A stretch of 50,961 bases of DNA from Saccharopolyspora soli (GTDB taxonomy: Bacteria; Actinomycetota; Actinomycetes; Mycobacteriales; Pseudonocardiaceae), in the NCBI RefSeq assembly GCF_022678645.1, contig NZ_JALBWV010000062.1, positions 1 through 50,961 of the forward strand. The letters run 5' to 3'. Below, piece by piece: positions 41,788-50,381 of the stretch (positions within the stretch are counted from its first letter, which is position 1; the number at the start of each line of letters is the position of its first letter). The notes below the pieces were generated by a model. The model had not been told where the DNA came from. It ran no database searches and saw only the letters and a program-made list of their open reading frames with translations. The translations under genes were made by a program, and so were the position numbers.

Positions 41788-41916
41788 CAAGTAATCGTGT
41801 CGCCAGAAGACAGGCACCCGCAAGCCACTTACCGAGTCCGGAAGAACCATCGTGCGACCGCTGTTGCCCGTCCAGCAGCGCCCCACGCCGAACAAGATCA
41901 ATTCAGGAACCCAGCG

Positions 41917-42567
41917 TCAGTCGTGTGCTCGGGTTCCTGCTCCCCAGAAGAACGGTCCGGCTGTCGGGTGGACCTCGATGCACCAGCCGATCTGCTTCAG
42001 TGCCCGTTCGAGATCCGCGGGCCGATGTGGGACTTTGACGATCCGGTAGGCGGTTCCGTCCGCGAGTTGGCGTTGGATGGTCGAGGATCGCTCGCCTTCG
42101 ATGAGTTCCTCAGCGGTGCGGTACCAATCGTCGACGAAGAACACCCGCCCGTCCGGTTCCAAGCAGTCGGCCACGAGCGACCAGAAGGACGCGAAGCATT
42201 CGGCCGGGATGTGCGACAGCCAGAAACCGAAGAAGACGACGTCGTAACGACGGTCCGGCTGCCAGTGGAACAGGTCCGCGGATATGAAGCGCACCCGCTT
42301 CTCGCCCAGCCGGGCCGAGGCGATGGCGAGCATCTCCGGAGACACGTCCACGGCGGTGACGTCCGTGGCGTGACGGAGGATTTGCCGAGTCCATGTGCCA
42401 GGGCCGCAGGCGAGTTCGAGCACACTGCCGGTGGGCCGGAACGCATCGAGCGCCGCGGACAGCTCAGCGCCGCCGGGAAAGGGCAGAGCGTGCGTCTCGT
42501 ACTCCGCTGATATCGCCCGGTAGTAGCGGATTTGCTCGTCGAGCAGGTCGTTGTGGTCAGCATCCAT
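41917..42567 (-). CDS. Class I SAM-dependent methyltransferase
   Basis: A 216-residue methyltransferase. SAM motif I is VLELACGPGTWTRQIL, motif II TAVDVSPEMLAIAS, and motif IV region YDVVFFGFWLSHIP. The opening LLDEQIRYYRAISAEYE is common in this group. It lies 130 bases upstream of the GNAT gene on the same strand. The acceptor is unknown. Confidence 0.9.
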   Translation of the reverse strand: MDADHNDLLDEQIRYYRAISAEYETHALPFPGGAELSAALDAFRPTGSVLELACGPGTWTRQILRHATDVTAVDVSPEMLAIASARLGEKRVRFISADLFHWQPDRRYDVVFFGFWLSHIPAECFASFWSLVADCLEPDGRVFFVDDWYRTAEELIEGERSSTIQRQLADGTAYRIVKVPHRPADLERALKQIGWCIEVHPTAGPFFWGAGTRAHD

Positions 42568-42678
42568 GGTCTGAGCATTTGCCTTTCCCCTGGGGGAAGG
42601 TCAAGACAAGCGTGGGCCGCCAGGAGCTGGGCCCGCCGGATGCGTACGTGACCGGCGAGCGCATGGGCTTCCATGCTT

Positions 42679-43299
42679 TTACCGGGCTTCGCGGAGGAAC
42701 CGCTCGATCCGCGGCAGTGACCGCGGATCGACGGTGTGCCCACCGCGGTGTGCCAGGACGGTGACAGCCGCGCCGCGCTCGCGCAGCTGTCCCACCAGAC
42801 GCTCGGTTTCGTTGCGGGTCGCCATCGGGTCGTGTTCGCCGTTGACCACGGCAACGCGCTTGCCCGTGAGGTCGACACCCTGCGGCGGGTCGTGGAAGGG
42901 CGCCATCGCCGCCATCAACACCGCGCCGGAGAACGCGTGCGGGCGCTGCAACAGCGTCGCCGAGGCGATGTTGGCGCCGTTGGAGAAACCGACTGCCAGC
43001 CAGCTTCCTGCTGCGACGCCGTAATGCTGTTCGGCGGACTGGAGGAACGTCGCGAGTTCGTCGACGCGGGCATGCAGGTCGTCCTCGTCGAACACCCCCT
43101 CCCGCAGGCGGCGGAAAAACCGGGGCATGCCGTTTTCCATGACCGTGCCGCGCACCGACAGCGTTGGGGCGTTCGGCGCGAGATGCTCGCGCAGCGGCAG
43201 CAGGTCGTGTTCGTCGCCGCCGGTGCCGTGCAGCAGCAACAGCGGTGGACCGTCGGCGCCGGGCAGCCACACGTGCGGGCGGTCCAGCGTTGCGGTCAT
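42679..43299 (-). CDS. Alpha/beta hydrolase, MhqD-like carboxylesterase
   Basis: A 206-residue hydrolase of the phospholipase/carboxylesterase type. The oxyanion region is LLLLHGTGGDEHDLLPL, the nucleophile GFSNGANIA (GxSxG), the acid Asp in GEHDPM and the His in HRGGHTVD. Its start overlaps the dioxygenase stop (ATGA), so the two are coupled. In Bacillus the equivalents MhqD and MhqO are induced together by quinones under the MarR regulator MhqR; the same gene set here suggests a similar role. Confidence 0.9.
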   Translation of the reverse strand: MTATLDRPHVWLPGADGPPLLLLHGTGGDEHDLLPLREHLAPNAPTLSVRGTVMENGMPRFFRRLREGVFDEDDLHARVDELATFLQSAEQHYGVAAGSWLAVGFSNGANIASATLLQRPHAFSGAVLMAAMAPFHDPPQGVDLTGKRVAVVNGEHDPMATRNETERLVGQLRERGAAVTVLAHRGGHTVDPRSLPRIERFLREAR

Positions 43300-44273
43300 G
43301 ACGAACTCCGCTCGACCAGTTCGGGGTTGTTCTCGTCGGGCAGCTGCAACTTCGGCAGGGTGGCGGCGATCGCTTCGCGGTCGGGTTCCAGCCACGGCGG
43401 GAGCTTCAGCGCCCGACCCAGTTCCAGCAGCGGTTCGTCGACGGTGAAGCCGGGCTCGTCGGTAGCGATTTCCAGCAGTGTGCCGCCGGGTTCGCGGAAG
43501 TAGATCGACCGGAAGTACTGGCGGTCGAGGATCGCGGTGACCTGCACACCTCGGTCGACGAGTTCGGCGCGCCAGTCCTGCTGCGTGCGCTCGTCGGGCG
43601 CGCGCCACGCGACGTGGTGCACGGTGCCGCCTGCGACCAGCCCTCGCGGGGCATCGGGAGTGATGAGCACGTCGACCAGCGCGCCAGGCCCACCGGCTCC
43701 CGCGGCGAAGCGCAGCCTGTTGCCCTCGCCACCGACGTGGTGCAGCCCCATCTCTTCCAGCATTCCCACCGTCGCACCCTCGGCCGCCACCGACAGCGCC
43801 ACCGAGTGCAGGCCCCGGATACCGTGCTCGGCGGGCACGATCCCATTGTCCCAGGGATCGCGCGGATCACCTTGGGGGTGGGCGACCAGCGAAAGACCCA
43901 GCCCGTCCGGATCGCGGAAGGTCAGCGCCTCCTCGCTGTCCCGGCTGACGACCTTGCTGGCTTCGACCCCCGCGTCCCGGAGGTGCTGCTGCCACCAGCC
44001 GATCGACCCGGACGGCACCGAGAACGCCGTCGTCGTGGCTTGGCCGGTGCCACGGCGTCCGCCGGGTACGCCCTTCCACGGGAAGAAGGTCATCAGCGTC
44101 CCCGGCCTACCGTCTTCGTCGCCGTAGTAGAGGTGGTAGGTATCCGGGGAGTCGAAGTTCACCGTCGTCTTGACCAACCGCAATCCGAGTGTGCGCAGGT
44201 AGAAATCCGCGTTGCGCTGCGGGTCCCCGGCGATCGCCGTGACGTGGTGCAGCCCGCTCGTGGCCAAAGTCAT
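43296..44273 (-). CDS. Ring-cleaving dioxygenase, MhqO-like
   Basis: A 325-residue two-module VOC dioxygenase. Module 1 begins LHHVTAIAGDPQRNADFYLRT, with His at the metal position and TLMTFFPW. Module 2 begins GIRGLHSVALSVA, with HHVAWRAPDE and the third ligand Glu in GTLLEIATDEPGF. ATG 44273 follows GGAGGAG. It is in the middle of a three-gene operon (YceI, dioxygenase, esterase). The family is annotated as hydroquinone or catechol-type extradiol cleavage; the true substrate is unknown. Confidence 0.91.
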   Translation of the reverse strand: MTLATSGLHHVTAIAGDPQRNADFYLRTLGLRLVKTTVNFDSPDTYHLYYGDEDGRPGTLMTFFPWKGVPGGRRGTGQATTTAFSVPSGSIGWWQQHLRDAGVEASKVVSRDSEEALTFRDPDGLGLSLVAHPQGDPRDPWDNGIVPAEHGIRGLHSVALSVAAEGATVGMLEEMGLHHVGGEGNRLRFAAGAGGPGALVDVLITPDAPRGLVAGGTVHHVAWRAPDERTQQDWRAELVDRGVQVTAILDRQYFRSIYFREPGGTLLEIATDEPGFTVDEPLLELGRALKLPPWLEPDREAIAATLPKLQLPDENNPELVERSSS

Positions 44274-44312
44274 GACTCCTCCAAAAGTCGTGCCACCGGG
44301 TGGCGAACCTGA

Positions 44313-44870
44313 TCAGGCCTGCTTGATCGCCGAGATCTCGAACTCCAGCAAGATCTTGTCGCTCACCAGGACTCCGCCGGTCTCCAGCGCGGCGTTCCAG
44401 GTGACACCGAAATCCTTGCGGTTGATCGTGGTCTGGCCCTCGAAGCCGACCCGGACGTTGCCGAACGGATCGGTGGCCTGCCCTTCGAACGTGAACGGCA
44501 CCGTGACCGACCGGGTCTCGCCCTTGATCGTGAGATCCCCGGTGACGTCGAAGGCGTTCTCGTCGGTCCAGGTGATCTCCGTGGATTGGAAGACGATCTC
44601 CGGGTGCTCGTCCATCTGCAGGAAGTCGTTGCTGCGCAGGTGGGTGTCGCGGTCGGCGTTGCGCGTGTCGATGCTCGCGACCTGGATCAGCACCCGCACC
44701 GACGAGCGGGCCGGGTTTTCCCCGTCGAGGCGCGCATCGCCGCTGAACTCGTTGAACGCACCGCGCACCTTGGTCACCATCGCGTGCCGCGCCACGAACC
44801 CGATCCGGCTGTGCGCCGGGTCCAGGACGTACTCGCCGGTCAGGTGGCGGTAGTCGGTCGTCGTGGGCAT
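44313..44870 (-). CDS. YceI-family lipid-binding protein
   Basis: A 185-residue YceI lipocalin-like protein: YVLDPAHSRIGFVARHAMVT, then RGAFNEFSGDARLDG, and DFGVTWNAALETGGVLVSD near the end. There is no signal peptide, so this member is cytoplasmic. ATG 44870 follows AGGAG. It is the first gene of the operon with dioxygenase and esterase, and it is divergent from the MarR gene. Isoprenoid or quinone binding by YceI folds would fit a quinone-response operon. Confidence 0.91.
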   Translation of the reverse strand: MPTTTDYRHLTGEYVLDPAHSRIGFVARHAMVTKVRGAFNEFSGDARLDGENPARSSVRVLIQVASIDTRNADRDTHLRSNDFLQMDEHPEIVFQSTEITWTDENAFDVTGDLTIKGETRSVTVPFTFEGQATDPFGNVRVGFEGQTTINRKDFGVTWNAALETGGVLVSDKILLEFEISAIKQA

Positions 44871-44889
44871 TGCAGCTCCTTCATTTGGT

Positions 44890-44932
44890 TGACGTGTCAT
44901 CTATATCTTCGCCAAGTATGGATGACATGTCA
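44890..44932. promoter_or_regulatory. Paired MarR operators between YceI and marR
   Basis: TGACGTGTCA (44890-44899) and the perfect palindrome TGACATGTCA (44923-44932) form two sites 33 bases apart, one near each divergent gene. They are embedded in a 17-base inverted repeat (44885-44901 against 44921-44937) with one mismatch. A TATATCT box lies between them. Control by the adjacent MarR protein is inferred. Confidence 0.85.
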
Positions 44933-44954
44933 ACCAATTCGCTAGGATCGGGGT

Positions 44955-45419
44955 GTGACGCAACCACGCTGGCTCGATGAGCAGGAACAACGCGCCTGGC
45001 GCAGCTACCTCGCCATGCAGGCGAAACTCGCCGCGCGGTTGAACCGGCAGTTGCAGGCGGACTCCGGTCTGTCCCTGCCTGACTTCGACGTGCTCGTCCA
45101 GCTCACCGACCACCCCGAACGCCGCGTGCGCGTGCTCGCGCTCGCCGAAGCGCTGCAGTGGGAGAAGAGCCGTCTGTCGCACCACCTGGCCCGCATGCAG
45201 CGCCGCGGCCTCGTCGTTCGTCAGGACTGTCCCGACGATGCCCGCGGCGCGTTCATCGCGCTCACCGACGAAGGCCAGCAAGCCATCGAACGCGCCGCAC
45301 CCGAACACGTCAACACGGTCCGCGATCTCGTGTTCGACCAACTGGCACCAGATCAGGTCGAAGCACTGCACGCCATCGCGATCCAAGTGCTCAACCGCCT
45401 CGACGAAGACGCCCGCTAA
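44955..45419 (+). CDS. MarR-family regulator of the quinone-response-like operon
   Basis: A 154-residue MarR protein. The wHTH is RVRVLALAEALQWEKSRLSHHLARM, and the wing region GLVVRQDCPDDARGAFIALT. GTG 44955 gives the typical start MTQPRWLDEQEQRAWRSYL. Cys occurs once, in the wing (RQDCPDD). MhqR-like sensing of quinones, possibly through this Cys, is a hypothesis. It is divergent from the YceI operon with two operator copies between. Confidence 0.93.
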   Translation: MTQPRWLDEQEQRAWRSYLAMQAKLAARLNRQLQADSGLSLPDFDVLVQLTDHPERRVRVLALAEALQWEKSRLSHHLARMQRRGLVVRQDCPDDARGAFIALTDEGQQAIERAAPEHVNTVRDLVFDQLAPDQVEALHAIAIQVLNRLDEDAR

Positions 45420-45614
45420 CCGGAACACCGGCCATGCGCCAACGCGGACGCGCGATTTTGGTAAGCCTGTCTTGTGCTTGGTAAGGCTGCCCGAATATCG
45501 CCGTGGAATGCCTGAATTGGCGCGCTGGAAAAGAGGTTAGGCATTCCTTGTCTTCTTTGGACTTAGGTGGGACTTATTGGCACCAAAGAGATTTCCGTTG
45601 TTATCGTAGTGGTT

Positions 45615-46109
45615 ATGGTTGCGCTTCTGGAGAGAATTCGTGCGGACGAGAAGGTCTTCGTGCTGCGTTATGTTCAGCCGGGGCTCGTCGGGCTGATCGA
45701 CGGCACTCTTTCCACCCTGGCGCCGATCTTCGCAGCCGCGTTGCTGTCCGGTTCGCACGCGGCGCTGTTCGTGGGCTTGGCAACGGCGCTGGGCGCGGGC
45801 ATCAGCATGGGCTTGTCGGAGGCGCTGTCGGATGACGGCAGTCAGACCGGCCGCGGTTCGGCGGTCGCTCGCGGCGTTGTGACCGGGGCGATGACCGCGC
45901 TGGGCGGGGTGTTCCACGCGCTGCCGTTCGTCATAGAACACCGGCCGACCGCGATTACCCTCGCGGTGATCGTGGTGGCCATCGAACTCGTCGCGATTGC
46001 GGTCATCCGCAAGCGTTATCTCGCGGTGACGCTGCGTTCGTCGGTGCTCCAAGTCGCCGTCGGTGGCGCGCTCATCGTCGCGGTCGGGATGCTGCTCGGC
46101 AGCGCCTGA
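45615..46109 (+). CDS. VIT/MbfA-type iron-transporter-like membrane protein
   Basis: A 164-residue membrane protein that matches the VIT domain of MbfA-like proteins: VFVLRYVQPGLVGLIDGTLS, the metal-related segment GAGISMGLSEALSDDG, and RGVVTGAMTALGGVFHALPF. About five hydrophobic segments follow. The ferritin-like domain of full MbfA is absent, and the start aligns with the family at ATG 45615; GTG 45567 would add 16 hydrophobic residues. Neither start has a good ribosome site. A role in iron or manganese export is inferred from family. Confidence 0.82.
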   Translation: MVALLERIRADEKVFVLRYVQPGLVGLIDGTLSTLAPIFAAALLSGSHAALFVGLATALGAGISMGLSEALSDDGSQTGRGSAVARGVVTGAMTALGGVFHALPFVIEHRPTAITLAVIVVAIELVAIAVIRKRYLAVTLRSSVLQVAVGGALIVAVGMLLGSA

Positions 46110-46130
46110 TGCGTAGGTGCCGACGATGGG

Positions 46131-47120
46131 TCACCGGTAGGCGACGCGGCGCAGGAGGCTGATCACCTTGTCCCGCTCCGCCGGGGACAGCGGCGCGACC
46201 AGGTCGCGCTGCACGGCCTGCACCGCGGGGGTCACCTCGGCGAGGGTGTCGCGCGCGAGATCGGTCAGCACCAGGAGTTTGCGCCGCCGATCGGTTTCGT
46301 CCCTGGTGTCCAGCACCCAGCCCCGGCGGCGCAGCCGCGCCAGGATGTCCGCGGCGCTGGACTTGTCGAGTGACGCCATCTCGCCAGCGGCGGTCTGGTC
46401 GATAGCCGGGCGCCAGGCGAGACTGCACAGCAGTGCGTACTGCGACGGTGTGAGCAGCGTGCCCACGTGGCGGCTCCACAGCATCCCGTGCACCTGCTCG
46501 GCCCGCCGGATCAGGTGTCCCGCCGCCGAACTGAGCGGCAGCACGTCGATGCCTTCGTCCGCGTCCTGGCCCGCCGTGGGCACCGGCCCCGCGTAGGCCA
46601 CCCGCCCCAGCAGTTTTCGGAAGCTGCGCCGCAGGTTCGGGCCCAGCGGCTGCAACAGGCGGTCCTGCACCGCCTCGACCCGGGCGGTGAGATCGTGCAG
46701 CATCGCTTTGGCCGACGGCGTCAGCCACAGCTGGTTCCGCCTGCCATCGCCCGCGTCGCGATCCCGGCGGATCCAGTCTTTGCGCTCCAGCCGCTCGACG
46801 ATGTTGGCCGTGGTGGACTTGTCCAGCGACGCCAGGCGACCCGCCGTCTGCTGATCGACGCCCGACTTCCGGCTCAACGCGCTCAGGATCGCGTACTGCG
46901 GGCTGGTGATGTCGTTTCCGACCTCGACCGACCAGATCGCGGTGTGCATCTGCTGGGCGCGCCGGATGAGATGGCCGACCGTCGTGTCGAGCGGCAGCGC
47001 GGTGGCGACCGGTTCCGACGCGTGTGGCGCTGGGCTGTTGCCGACCACGGTGTCCCGCACGAGTGCCTCCTCCTGCTCCCGGTCGCCCTGGCCGACCGCA
47101 ATGGAACGTGTACGAACCAT
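46131..47120 (-). CDS. Tandem MarR-domain regulator
   Basis: A 329-residue protein with two complete MarR domains in one chain. Domain 1 (residues about 45-175) has HLIRRAQQMHTAIWSVEVGN, SPQYAILSAL and SLDKSTTANIVERLERK. Domain 2 (190-329) has HLIRRAEQVHGMLWSRHVGT, SQYALLCSLAW and SLDKSSAADILARLRRRGW. Such a single-chain pair can act as a pseudo-dimer. It is divergent from the monooxygenase/P450 operon; a 22-bp perfect palindrome lies between. Repression of the operon, relieved by an aromatic ligand, is inferred. Confidence 0.9.
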   Translation of the reverse strand: MVRTRSIAVGQGDREQEEALVRDTVVGNSPAPHASEPVATALPLDTTVGHLIRRAQQMHTAIWSVEVGNDITSPQYAILSALSRKSGVDQQTAGRLASLDKSTTANIVERLERKDWIRRDRDAGDGRRNQLWLTPSAKAMLHDLTARVEAVQDRLLQPLGPNLRRSFRKLLGRVAYAGPVPTAGQDADEGIDVLPLSSAAGHLIRRAEQVHGMLWSRHVGTLLTPSQYALLCSLAWRPAIDQTAAGEMASLDKSSAADILARLRRRGWVLDTRDETDRRRKLLVLTDLARDTLAEVTPAVQAVQRDLVAPLSPAERDKVISLLRRVAYR

Positions 47121-47195
47121 CTTAATGGCGTCCGGCGGCGCCTTCCGCGCGACAGCCCCTTGACTGCGCGGAGATCAGGACTTAGCGTATGGGCC

Positions 47196-47217
47196 ATTAG
47201 TACGTATACGTACTAAT
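47196..47217. promoter_or_regulatory. Perfect 22-bp palindromic operator
   Basis: The inner 20 bases TTAGTACGTATACGTACTAA and one flanking pair are fully symmetric. The site lies 76 bases upstream of the tandem-MarR start and 23 bases upstream of the ATG at 47240, so it could block the operon promoter directly. It is the only such A/T-rich palindrome in the region. Confidence 0.85.
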
Positions 47218-47239
47218 TTCCGTGCGGAGGGAAACCCCC

Positions 47240-47455
47240 ATGGCGACATCTCGATTCACCACCCCGGACGTTCGGCTGGCGGCAGCCGATCTCCAGCGGA
47301 AGCTCGCCGACCTGCTGCCGTTGCCGTTGCCCGGGACCGTGCCACATCGTCGGCGTGCCAACGGATTGCGCGAGCTCGCGGCCCGACGCGGCGACTTGGT
47401 CGGCAGTGCGAGCGATCTGGTAGCGCTGAGTCCCTACCGCGAACGGGAGTGCTGA
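47240..47455 (+). CDS. Small protein of unknown function, first operon gene
   Basis: A 71-residue protein from ATG 47240 behind GGAGGG. It contains FTTPDVRLAAADLQRKLADL and many Arg and Leu, ending YREREC. No domain is recognised. It is the promoter-proximal gene of the FAD monooxygenase operon, whose ATG follows its stop by four bases. It could be a remnant of a larger deleted gene, since several genes of this operon are truncated. Confidence 0.55.
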   Translation: MATSRFTTPDVRLAAADLQRKLADLLPLPLPGTVPHRRRANGLRELAARRGDLVGSASDLVALSPYREREC

Positions 47456-47459
47456 CGAC

Positions 47460-48647
47460 ATGACGACGACCGTGCCGACCCTGATCGTCGGCGGCGGCAT
47501 CGGCGGGCTGGCCGCGGCGCTCGCGGTGGCCAGAGCGGGCCGTGCGGTGCACCTGCTGGAGCGGGCGGCCGAGTTCACCGAGATCGGTGCGGGCCTGCAG
47601 TTCGGGCCCAACGCGATCCGGATGCTCGACCGGCTGGGCCTGCTCAGCGAACTGCTTGAGGTCGCCGTGCTGCCCCGGCACGGCGTGATGCGGCACGCCA
47701 TCACCGCCGAGCCGCTGACCACATTGGACCTCGGCGGCGCGTTCCGCGAGCGCTACGGCTATCCGTACGTGGTGGTGCACCGAAGCGACTTGCTGTCCAT
47801 CCTCGTCGACGCGTGCCGCGCGGAACCCGGGATCCAGCTGGAGAACAACAAGGCGGTCGTCGAGGCGCGGGCCGATGGCGAGGCAGCCCAGGTGCGCTGT
47901 GCGGACGGCAGCGCCTACCGCGCGGAGCTGCTGGTGGGTGCCGACGGGCTGCGTTCCGTGGTGCGCACGCTCGTCTCCGACGACGAACCGGTGCCCAGCG
48001 GGTACGTCGCATACCGCGGCGCGCTGCCGATGCACGAGGTCCAGACCGAGGTCGACAACGACGATGTCGTGCTGTGGGTGGGTCCGGGGCTGCATCTCAT
48101 CCAGTACCCGGTGCGGCGCGGCGAGCTCTACAACCAGGTCGCCGTGTTCCGCAGCGAGAGCTTCCGCCGTGGCGACGAGGTGGTCGGCCCGGTGGGGGAG
48201 CTGTTCGGCCGGTTCTCCGAGACCTGCGAAGAAGTCCAGCGGCACGTGTCGCGCATCGAGACCGCGCGCAGCTGGCCGATCTACGACCGCGACCCGATCC
48301 CGACGTGGGTGCACGGCCCAGCGGTGCTGCTCGGCGACGCGGCGCACCCGATGCTGCAGTACCTCGGCCAGGGCGCATGCCAGGCGCTGGAGGACGCGCT
48401 GGCGCTCGGCGACGCGGTCGGCGCGTACGGCGGCGACATCACCAAGGCTGTGCAGGCTTACGACTCCGTTCGCGTGCCTCGTGCCGGGCTTTGCCAGACC
48501 AGGGCGCGGATGTGGGGCGAGGTGTGGCACACCAACGATCCGGTGACGCTCGGGCTGCGCGACCGGTACATGCACTCCCGCGAGCCGGACGACTACAGCG
48601 AGCTGGACTGGTTGTACGCGGCGGATTCCGTCGCCGTCCCCGCCTGA
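47460..48647 (+). CDS. FAD-dependent aromatic monooxygenase
   Basis: A 395-residue class A flavoprotein monooxygenase of the salicylate/3-hydroxybenzoate 6-hydroxylase group. FAD motif 1 is LIVGGGIGGLAAALAVARAG; the DG motif is LLVGADGLRSVVR; the third FAD motif is VLLGDAAHPMLQYLGQGACQ. Specificity for salicylate or 3-hydroxybenzoate cannot be decided. The downstream FAH-family fragment is what a gentisate pathway would need as fumarylpyruvate hydrolase, but no gentisate dioxygenase is seen here. Confidence 0.9.
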   Translation: MTTTVPTLIVGGGIGGLAAALAVARAGRAVHLLERAAEFTEIGAGLQFGPNAIRMLDRLGLLSELLEVAVLPRHGVMRHAITAEPLTTLDLGGAFRERYGYPYVVVHRSDLLSILVDACRAEPGIQLENNKAVVEARADGEAAQVRCADGSAYRAELLVGADGLRSVVRTLVSDDEPVPSGYVAYRGALPMHEVQTEVDNDDVVLWVGPGLHLIQYPVRRGELYNQVAVFRSESFRRGDEVVGPVGELFGRFSETCEEVQRHVSRIETARSWPIYDRDPIPTWVHGPAVLLGDAAHPMLQYLGQGACQALEDALALGDAVGAYGGDITKAVQAYDSVRVPRAGLCQTRARMWGEVWHTNDPVTLGLRDRYMHSREPDDYSELDWLYAADSVAVPA

Positions 48648-48674
48648 CCGGCGGCGCGAAACGAGGAGCCGACA

Positions 48675-48911
48675 ATGAAGTTGCTCAGTTACCTGCGTGC
48701 TGACGGTGCGGCAGGGGTGGGCGCCGTCGTCGACGGCGCGGTGCGGCAGGTCCGGCCGGAGTTCGTCGCGACCGCACCGGCCGGGCTCAGCCCGATGCGA
48801 CGGGTGATCCAGGCTGCCGACGGGGCCGGTGCGGACGTCCCGCTCGACCTGGGCGCGGGACCGGTGCCGCCCGCTGAGCTCACCCCGGTCCGCTCGCGTG
48901 CGGACCGCTGA
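48675..48911 (+). pseudogene. Truncated fumarylacetoacetate-hydrolase-family gene
   Basis: ATG 48675 follows GAGGAG and gives MKLLSYLRADGAAGVGAVVD and MRRVIQAADGAGADVPLD, the N-terminal domain of FAH proteins. It stops after 78 residues with TPVRSRADR, where about 280 are expected. The catalytic domain is absent. The most likely history is a deletion joining the N-terminus to the region just before the P450 gene. Confidence 0.8.
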
Positions 48912-48985
48912 CCCGGCTTTTCGTTCGGCCGCTCTAGCCAAGTCGGAGGTGCGTCATCACTACCGCAGAGATTCCCGAGTACCCG

Positions 48986-50167
48986 TTGTCCCGACCGACC
49001 GGTTGCCCGTTCGACCCGCCCGCGGAGTTCACCGCCCTCCGCGCGGAGGAGCCGATCTCGCGCGTGCGGCTGTGGAACGGCAAGCTCGCCTGGCTGGTCA
49101 CCCGCTACGACGACGTGCGCGCGGTGCTGTCCGATCCGCGGTTCAGCTCCGACATGTCCAAGCCGGGCTTCCCGAGCCACAGCGAGGGCGTCGCCGTGAC
49201 CCGCACGAAGCACCCGACGTTCCTGAACATGGACGACCCCGAGCACGCCGTGCACCGCCGGATGCTCACCAGGGACTTCATGATCAAACGGGTCGAGGCG
49301 CTGCGCCCGCGCATCCAGCAGCACGTCGACGAACTGCTGGACCAGTTCACCGCCGGGCCGCAGCCCGCCGACCTGGTCACGGGCTTCGCCCTGCCGGTGA
49401 CGTCGTCGGTGATCTCCGAGCTGCTCGGCGTTCCGTACGAGGACCACGAGTTCTTCCAGCGCCAGAGCGGGTTGCTCATCTCCGGGACGGTCGGGCCGGA
49501 GGAGGCGATGGTCGCCTTCGACAGCGTCCGCGAGTACCTGCGCGGCCTGGTCGAGCGCAAGGCGGTGGAACCCGCGCAGGACGTGATCAGCCACCTGATC
49601 GAGATCGAGCGCGCGGGCAGCATCACGCGGGACGAACTGCTCAACATGCTGAGCCTGCTGCTGCGGGCCGGGCACGAGACGACCGCGAACATGATCGCGC
49701 TCGGCACGCTCGCGCTGCTCGAACATCCCGCCCAGCTCGCCGCGCTCAAGGCCGACCCCTCGCCGACGGCGGTCGCCAACGCCGTCGAAGAGTTGTTGCG
49801 CTACCTCACGATCACGCACTACGGCAGGCGGCGCGTGGCGACCGAGGACGTCGAGATCGGCGGCACGCTGATCCGCGCTGGCGAAGGTGTGGTCGCGGCC
49901 AACGATTCGGCCAACCGCGACCCCGACGCGTTCCCCGGCAACCCCGACGAGCTGGACCTGGGGCGGGCCGCCCGCCACCACCTGACCTTCGGGTACGGCG
50001 TGCACCAGTGCCTCGGCCAGCCGCTGGCCAGGGTCGAGCTGCAAGTGGTGTACCCGACGCTGCTGCGGCGTCTGCCGGAGTTGCGGGTCGCGGTGCCGGT
50101 GAGCGAGCTGCCGTTCAAGACGCACATGGTGTTCTACGGGCTGTTCTCGATGCCCGTCGAGTGGTAA
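48986..50167 (+). CDS. Cytochrome P450
   Basis: A soluble bacterial P450 of 393 residues from TTG 48986, or about 403 from upstream. The I-helix motif is LRAGHETTANMI, the ExxR is EELLRYL, and the heme-binding loop is FGYGVHQCLGQPLARVEL with the axial Cys. The expected family start (TTAEIPEYPLSRPTGCPFDPP region) has ATC at 48956 where ATG is expected, at a good distance from GGAGG. So initiation must use ATC, or the weaker TTG 48986. Ferredoxin and a reductase remnant follow, a class I electron chain. The substrate is likely aromatic by context. Confidence 0.93.
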   Translation: MSRPTGCPFDPPAEFTALRAEEPISRVRLWNGKLAWLVTRYDDVRAVLSDPRFSSDMSKPGFPSHSEGVAVTRTKHPTFLNMDDPEHAVHRRMLTRDFMIKRVEALRPRIQQHVDELLDQFTAGPQPADLVTGFALPVTSSVISELLGVPYEDHEFFQRQSGLLISGTVGPEEAMVAFDSVREYLRGLVERKAVEPAQDVISHLIEIERAGSITRDELLNMLSLLLRAGHETTANMIALGTLALLEHPAQLAALKADPSPTAVANAVEELLRYLTITHYGRRRVATEDVEIGGTLIRAGEGVVAANDSANRDPDAFPGNPDELDLGRAARHHLTFGYGVHQCLGQPLARVELQVVYPTLLRRLPELRVAVPVSELPFKTHMVFYGLFSMPVEW

Positions 50168-50177
50168 CGGAGCTGCG

Positions 50178-50381
50178 ATGAAGGTCGAAGTGCAAGCCGA
50201 CAAGTGCATCGCGTCCGGGCAGTGCGTGCTGCTGTCCGACGTGGTGTTCGACCAGGACGACGAGGAGGGCATCGTCGTGCTCCGCACGAGCGAGGTGCCC
50301 GAATCCGAGCAGAGCGCCGTGCGCGAAGCGGAGCGGATCTGCCCGGCACGCGCGATCCGGTTGGCCGGATCCGGCGGATGA
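50178..50381 (+). CDS. [3Fe-4S] ferredoxin
   Basis: A 67-residue ferredoxin of the type paired with actinobacterial P450s. The cluster ligands are Cys in DKCIASGQC and the CP in ERICPARAI, so three Cys with a non-Cys second position, as in 3Fe-4S proteins. It is 10 bases after the P450 stop and its TGA overlaps the ATG of the reductase remnant. It would pass electrons to the P450. Confidence 0.93.
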   Translation: MKVEVQADKCIASGQCVLLSDVVFDQDDEEGIVVLRTSEVPESEQSAVREAERICPARAIRLAGSGG

